In this document: positions 58,659 through 64,000 of the stretch, piece by piece | Layout of the letters: every line of letters starts with the position of its first letter | Numbering within the stretch: the first letter of the stretch is position 1 | Assembly: GCA_001051155.2 (NCBI GenBank) | Contig: JYIP02000005.1 | Location: forward strand, 2,914,001 to 2,978,000 | Source: Chrysoporthe austroafricana | Lineage: Eukaryota > Ascomycota > Sordariomycetes > Diaporthales > Cryphonectriaceae | Direction of reading: 5' to 3' | DNA length: 64,000 bases | Program-made: the position numbers and the translations under genes | Notes under the pieces: model-generated | Database searches by the model: none | Told to the model about the DNA's origin: nothing | What the model saw: the letters and a program-made list of their open reading frames with translations, nothing else

Positions 58659-60469
58659 TGGAGAGGGGAGGGTCGGTGCCGGGAGCTCGAGATACGCGGT
58701 CTAGGGTCGGGATGGGAATCTGAACCCCCCTGCGACGGCTGAATTGCTTTGGTGGTAAGGTTTTCTGGCGAACTGCGTTATAGGGCTCGTCCTGCAAATG
58801 GTGGTTGTCTGGGTTCAGGGGTAGTGAGTGGTGGGCAAGATTAGAGTTTGCGGGACGTTGTACTGAAGTGTTCTGTGCAGTGTTCTGTGCAGTGGCCTCG
58901 GTCCCTCCGTTGCGGAGCTCGAGCAGAGGGAGAGAGGGTATGTAAGAGCTTTTCGACCCTCCCTCCCCCTGCCCCGGACTTACACCCTCTCTTCCTTTTC
59001 CTTTTTTTTCTTCTTTGTTTTTTTGTCCCTCCTCCTCCTCCTCCTTCTTCTTCTTTCTCGTCATGGGGACACTCAGGACGACACGGCATTCTGGTGTAGC
59101 CCGTTTCTACCGAAGCTTTTGCTTGTGACACCCGTGTTCGGGAGTTGAGGATCTCTGAAAGCTCAATGCTACAGTCGTATCAGCCGCAATTTCTCGGGTC
59201 TACTCTTGAGCTAATACCAAAGTCGCGGTGCTTTCTATCCCGTCTCAGGTTCGAGGTATGTCTGTAGATTGTGGCCTCTATTCCACAATACGAGGTCGAA
59301 ATCTTGGAGTATGGTCCGTTCCGGGCGGCTGTTGAGGCCGAGCAATCTAATGGTTCGGTCTCCCTTTCCAATATCAAGGTCGGCGTTGTCAAATTTACCA
59401 CCCTTTCCTAGACGAGAGGGCGGGATAGGTAAGGGTGGAAGGTTGGAGATTATTAATACGATGTCCTCGTGCATCTGGCCGTCTTTTCACTGCACAAAGT
59501 ATTTACATAATTTCTTTCTGGACAAGTGCACGTACATTTGAAGGCAACATGACACATACGCTCAGAATGCGCAGCGCACCCTGACAAGAACCAAGACTCT
59601 CCTCCAAGAACTTACGGCCGGATGCCCAACGCTCATCTTGGAGCTCAAAAAGTAGTCCCCGACGGCTTCCACGCGTAGTGGCGTCTATGGAAGTGCAGTT
59701 CACGTAGGACCTCAACCCACCCTAAACACGATATCTTCCAAGGCAAGATTTTTGCTTGTGTCTAGGCCACCATGTAGAGAAGATCGCCCGAGTCGTCTTT
59801 CGCTGCCTGAATGTGGATTGCACTGCCCTCGTCATTAGCCTCGTCAACCCCCCCCCCCCACAAAAAAAAGAAATACATCGCACCTCATCATTGGGCACAA
59901 CACTACAATTACTGGCCCTGCCGCTATTTGGAACAAGTAGCAGTATTAGTATGAACACTCTGTGGTGAGAAGCCAGCGTAGACTCATCGGGTAGCGCAAA
60001 CAAGCCCCTAGCCGGGTCTGGTGCCGTGTTGCCATCTTGAGCATCGTCAAGATACTGCCAGGTGTGCCCTTACCATCCCCTCCCAAACCCTCCCAGTCGT
60101 TCATAAGGAGAGCTATTCCCAATAGAATCAGGCACTTAGAGCATGCAACATATGGAGCTAATGAACAACACATGATCTGTAGTATTGCTTCTGGACAGCA
60201 GACACTTATCATACACTCAGCATAACTGTGTTGCCAACTACCGGGTACAGTGGGTGTATTGGGGAAGTGACTGCTAGGCATGACCCGAATACTGATTTTT
60301 TGTCGCCCGCCTTGCAAAATATAGCTACACCAAAACATGTAAGTACAATTTATAATCTCGCTTTTCCAACAGTGACCATACTCCACATACCGACAACCCC
60401 TCTTAAAGGTACAGAGAAAAGAAAGACGTTAAGCATGGTATATGCGGACTGCCTCATTCCTTTCTATCA
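58659..60469. other. Intergenic region with pyrimidine-rich tract
   Basis: 1.8 kb between two minus-strand genes. On the plus strand 58963-59060 is almost pure C/T with TCC and TTC repeats; on the minus strand this is a purine-rich leader upstream of the FolB gene, with a GTAAGT donor-like site inside, so a 5' UTR intron is possible. A C run lies at about 59848-59859. No gene is supported. Confidence 0.5.
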
Positions 60470-63400
60470 TCAGGCCACTGCTTCCCATGCGCCCGTGACT
60501 TCGACGACCACGTTGGCAATAGTGCCGGCCGTCCATAATGCGATCAACGCCATGCCTATCTTCCTGGTCATCATCCAGTTATTGCTGGGCACAATGATAA
60601 GAAGCGTCAGAAGCGTCACTAGCACAGTCATGGCAGAGATAAACAAAGTGCCCGTGATGTCGATATGATAGGATCCGTAGTGAATGGGCTTGCTGGGCTG
60701 CTGCTCGTGCTTGCGATTGGCGGTCTTTATGCTCATGTAGCTTCCGCCTAGGCCGATTCCGAGAAGGATATTTAGCATCGGACCACCGAAGCAGGCAGAC
60801 CTGCACAATGTTAGCATCAAAGCTCAGATGAATATGGGTCGAAGAGACTAGACGTACAGGGCCATGACCGGATAGCCGAGTCGCGCGACCGTGATATCAG
60901 CCACCAGGTCGCCGACTGAATTGCCCACAGCGAAGACCGTCAGACCGAGAATCGCCTCGGACATACCAAGAATAACACCAACGGCTTTCAGGACTCCGAC
61001 GACTTCTTCTGCGATTGTTGAGATCCAGGCAACGCTGATAATGAAGCCAAGGAAACAAAAGAGAAAGTGATATTTCGGCTTCTTGTCGTCAGACGTGGTG
61101 AGCAAAAGGATGCCGAGCAGGACCAGCGAGCCGATGAGGGAACACAAAACCATCCTGACCAGGGCCTTCACTGGTTGATCCATGTACTTGGCCCACACGA
61201 TGAAAACCGTGAAAAGAGGACCAGTGAAGATTTGGACCGCGACGAGCCACCTTTTCCACGAGCTAGGCTCGTCCTCAATTGTCGTCTCAGAGCCAAGCCC
61301 GCCCTCTGATAACGGCTGCCCAACGTAAGGACTTGGGCCAGGACTGGTTTGATCTGGGAACGGGAATCTCTCGCAGGGTGGTGCCTCTGGTGTGTTCACG
61401 GCGCTCCCCCTTTGACGTGAAGCACTCGATGATCGTGACCTGAAGGAGTGCGCGCGTCTGCGGTATTCTTGCCACTCGGTCTCTGGCACCAGAGCGGCCT
61501 GACTCTCGCTGGAAATCGCGGGGGCATGAATGCCCAATGGGCTAGCGGCGTGGTTTGATTGATGACCATCTTCGTTCTCGTCTGCATCATCGTCAGGAGA
61601 GTCGGTCTCGACGACAGGTAAAGTCACAACTAATAGGAAGACGCTCGGCAGTGAGAAGCTGCTGAAGACTTTGTCCCAAATGTTCTTCTGTGTCCAGCCC
61701 TGTAGTGTTGGCAGCAGAGTTCGCCATAGAACATGCGGCGGCGGTAAAGCGTAGTATGGCCACCACCTGATCGGCTTAGGGGCATCGGGTGGATCTAGTC
61801 CTGGAATGTGGTCATATTCCTGAGCACTCGGCGGAGATAACAGTGATTGTGACCGCCTGGGTGAAAGCCGTCCGCTCGGGGAATCATAGAGGCCAGGAAA
61901 GGGAGATAGAGTGGGCGAGGAGGCTTGGCTCGGTTGTGTCCTGGGGCTTGGTATCTGGAGCGAAAGAGTAGGTGTAGAGCTTTGCGTTGGTTCTGCCACA
62001 AGCTCAGGAGACAGGATTGGTCGCAGGTGATTATCTGGCGGAGCGAGGTGGCCGCCCTTCGTGGAGGACGTAACGGGGCTGATCGGCCTGTCTCGGTTCT
62101 CAATCGCCCGTCGAGCCACTGACAAGCGATCGCCTTGGCGAGAGGTCACTTCCGACAATCTTCTATCCTGGCGTCCTTGCGTCAAGCTCCCGGCTCGCTG
62201 GTGAGAAGTACCCCTTGGCTGTCCCGGCGAAAGAAGTGAAGGTTGTTGGGGGCTTCCGCGAAGAAGATGGCGGGGGGCGTCGCCTAAAGACAACGCCCTG
62301 TCTCTGGGCACAGGCTCCGGTGCTAAATGAGTCACAACAGTAGGATCATTTGTATAAGGCACCATATAACCTAGATCTGTGCTCGACCGGGCCAGAAACC
62401 CTGCCATGCTGTGGTCCGAGTAACCCCGTTGCAGAGGAGCCAGGCGCATGTTCCGCGATCTTGCCAATGAAGATATGACCGATCTGAATTCGAGGGCTCC
62501 AATCAAGCTTGGCCGAATCGGTGCCACGGTGCTGTGAGTTCTCCGCCCACGAGGACGGTTGACACGCATGCTGCTCGTCATCTCGGAAGCCACGTGCCAC
62601 TTCTTGTCCTCATCGTCATCGTCTTGAGAAGATCCATCGATATGAATCCTGGGACCAGATTCCAAAGCGCTGATGTCAGGCATGCGTTCGGATCGCCCGT
62701 GTTGACCCACAGTCCCATCCTCCTCCTCCTCATTATCACGGTACGGCTCGATGTCATCACCTACATGGGTAGAAGCCACGGAGAAGTGACTTCGGGATGC
62801 TGCTTGCTTGTTGTTCCTCCTCCGCCTCCTCGCCGAGAACCAATGCCACGCAACGACGAAGCAGACGTAGAAGACGTAGAATCCGATCATCAAGCCGCAT
62901 TCCCACAAATGCATCTTCCCATCCAGAAGGAACAGCATAGTCAAGCTCACAGACAGGATGAAGAAAACTATGTCTCTCACGAAAGTCTTCCTGCTGACCT
63001 TGAATTCGCGGACAAGGGCCATGGAGCCAGCCACAACGGCGGTGATAAAGCCAGCTGCACCAATCAGCTCGCCAATGGCCATACTCCCGCTGCCCGAGCC
63101 CATGGCAGCGAAGGTGCTGAAGACGTCCGGAGACCCATTTCCCAAAGCGAGGAAGGTGACTCCGGCCAAGTTCTCAGGCATTCCAAGAACACTGGCGATA
63201 GTGCTCAGGTTGACGCTGAAGAAGTCGCTGGCAGCGATCCCGATTGTCGAGAACAGCAGACCCAACCAGAGCGCCAATAGAGCAAAGGCGACCGGCTTCA
63301 CTTGGGGAAGGACGCAGTAATAGAAACCAAGATAGGACAGTAGTCCTGGCTCGTCGTCGGCGCAATGCTCCCGCACAAAGAGACATTGGTCCTCAGCTTG

Positions 63401-63580
63401 GTGGACATCATCACAGGCGACATCGGCAACTCTCGCGGTTAAGATGTTGCGCGGCGTGCTTGGCGGTAGTCGATGGTTCCGTAAAAACAGACTATAAGTG
63501 GCGAGCAGAGTCATGAGAAAGACTGTTGCGTAGAGAGGTCTCGAGTTGAGGCGCGGGCGCCCACGTTTGATTCTAGCCAT
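60470..63580 (-). CDS. Sodium/calcium exchanger family protein (CaCA, NCLX/NCKX6-like)
   Basis: Exons 63580-60858 and 60800-60470 (GTACGT to TGCAG) encode 1017 residues. An N-terminal membrane segment (about 16-33) precedes a Cys-rich luminal stretch. The alpha-1 repeat reads GVTFLALGNGSPDVFSTFAA near residues 145-165, with membrane segments on both sides. The central region (about 270-590) is a long cytosolic loop rich in Ser, Pro, Arg and acid. Further helices follow, then the alpha-2 repeat AVGNSVGDLVADITVARLGYP; the last exon adds LSACFGGPMLNILLGIGLGG. The GNGSPDV and GNSVGDL pairs are those of the NCLX branch, including yeast YDL206W. Likely a vacuolar, ER or Golgi cation exchanger for calcium; the ion and location are inferred. 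Confidence 0.9.
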
Positions 63581-64000
63581 GCTGATGGATTTCGAGGCTC
63601 GAGGAACATGATGTTTTATCGCCAGAGGCCTAGGAGAGATCGAAGCAAGGACTACCGGCAGGGCGCTGTGAGTTAAGATGTGGTCGATGTAGGATGCTGA
63701 TGATCGAACGATGTTGCGACTTCTGGTACCTTATCCAGGTGCAACAAATTCAATGTCGGACGCTGCTGAGACAGTCGGAGGCAGCAACGGCAGCACAGCT
63801 GCCATTGGGCGAGTTAGAATTGCTGAGTTTGAGACTGAGGGAAAACAAAGGGAGGAATCGCGAGAGTGCCAGTATGTCGGCCTGATGGTGAGCCGGATGA
63901 TCGGAGTCAGGACATTGTAGGATAGGTTGGTAAATTGAACGAGCCACCAACGTATGCGCGCTGAGGCTGTAAAACAATCAATGAGCCTCAAAGATGGAGC
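63581..64000. other. Right-edge intergenic region
   Basis: 420 bases upstream of the exchanger gene. No coding region is supported; a divergent gene may begin beyond the window. Confidence 0.5.

Noticed and set aside
58024..59064. 346-codon minus-strand open frame overlapping the FolB gene in another frame
   Set aside because: Arg/Gly/Ala-rich shadow of the real coding frame plus the purine-rich leader; no domain.
1..64000. A secondary-metabolite cluster, CRISPR array or prophage
   Set aside because: No polyketide synthase, NRPS or terpene backbone gene, no regularly spaced repeats of CRISPR type and no phage genes were found; the genes are typical fungal housekeeping genes.

Overview
This is a window of nuclear DNA from a filamentous ascomycete (Pezizomycotina, most likely a Sordariomycete). 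The evidence is the group III hybrid histidine kinase with HAMP repeats, split genes with short introns (about 55-150 bp, GTAAGT/GTGAGT-type donors, YAG acceptors, CTGAC/CTAAC-type branch sites), GC-rich coding sequence, and Pezizomycotina-type versions of HIS1, ATG10, HOS2, YNG2, MNS1 and UGP1. I see no bacterial, viral or plasmid genes, no CRISPR array, no intact transposon and no convincing tRNA or rRNA gene. Exon limits were worked out by matching reading frames, splice consensus and known family motifs. No alignment program was run.

Layout from left to right: HIS1 (+), converging on phosphomannomutase (-). The os-1/nik1 osmosensing histidine kinase (-) follows, with about 7 kb upstream of it that holds no recognisable gene. 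Next come a hypothetical protein (-) and the ARPC1 Arp2/3 subunit (-), divergent from a U2B''/U1A-like snRNP protein (+), whose 3' end lies 79 bp from the convergent ATG10 (-). ATG10 is divergent from the ER alpha-1,2-mannosidase (+), which converges on an amino acid permease (-). Then an NTF2-like-domain protein (-), a DHCR24-like FAD oxidoreductase (+), a small hypothetical protein (+), an FMP42/SLC43-like MFS transporter (-), a large WW plus PhoD-like phosphatase protein (+), an RBR-type zinc-finger protein (-), the HOS2 deacetylase (-) head-to-head with a YNG2-like ING/PHD protein (+), UGP1 (-), a DUF3605 protein (+), a stand-alone tandem dihydroneopterin-aldolase protein (-) and a Na/Ca-exchanger family protein (-).

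Most genes are housekeeping: histidine synthesis, nucleotide-sugar and N-glycan metabolism (PMM, UGP1, MNS1), actin nucleation, splicing, autophagy and chromatin. They do not form a metabolic cluster. The regions most worth a second look are the long gene-free island upstream of nik1; two introns whose retention would have defined effects (nik1 intron 1 with a weak GTTGGT donor, and a 60-nt stop-free intron inside RING2 of the RBR gene); the head-to-head HOS2/YNG2 pair; the stand-alone double FolB protein; a DHCR24-like enzyme in a fungus; and several short tandem repeats and palindromes in intergenic DNA. I did not find a clearly new multi-gene system.
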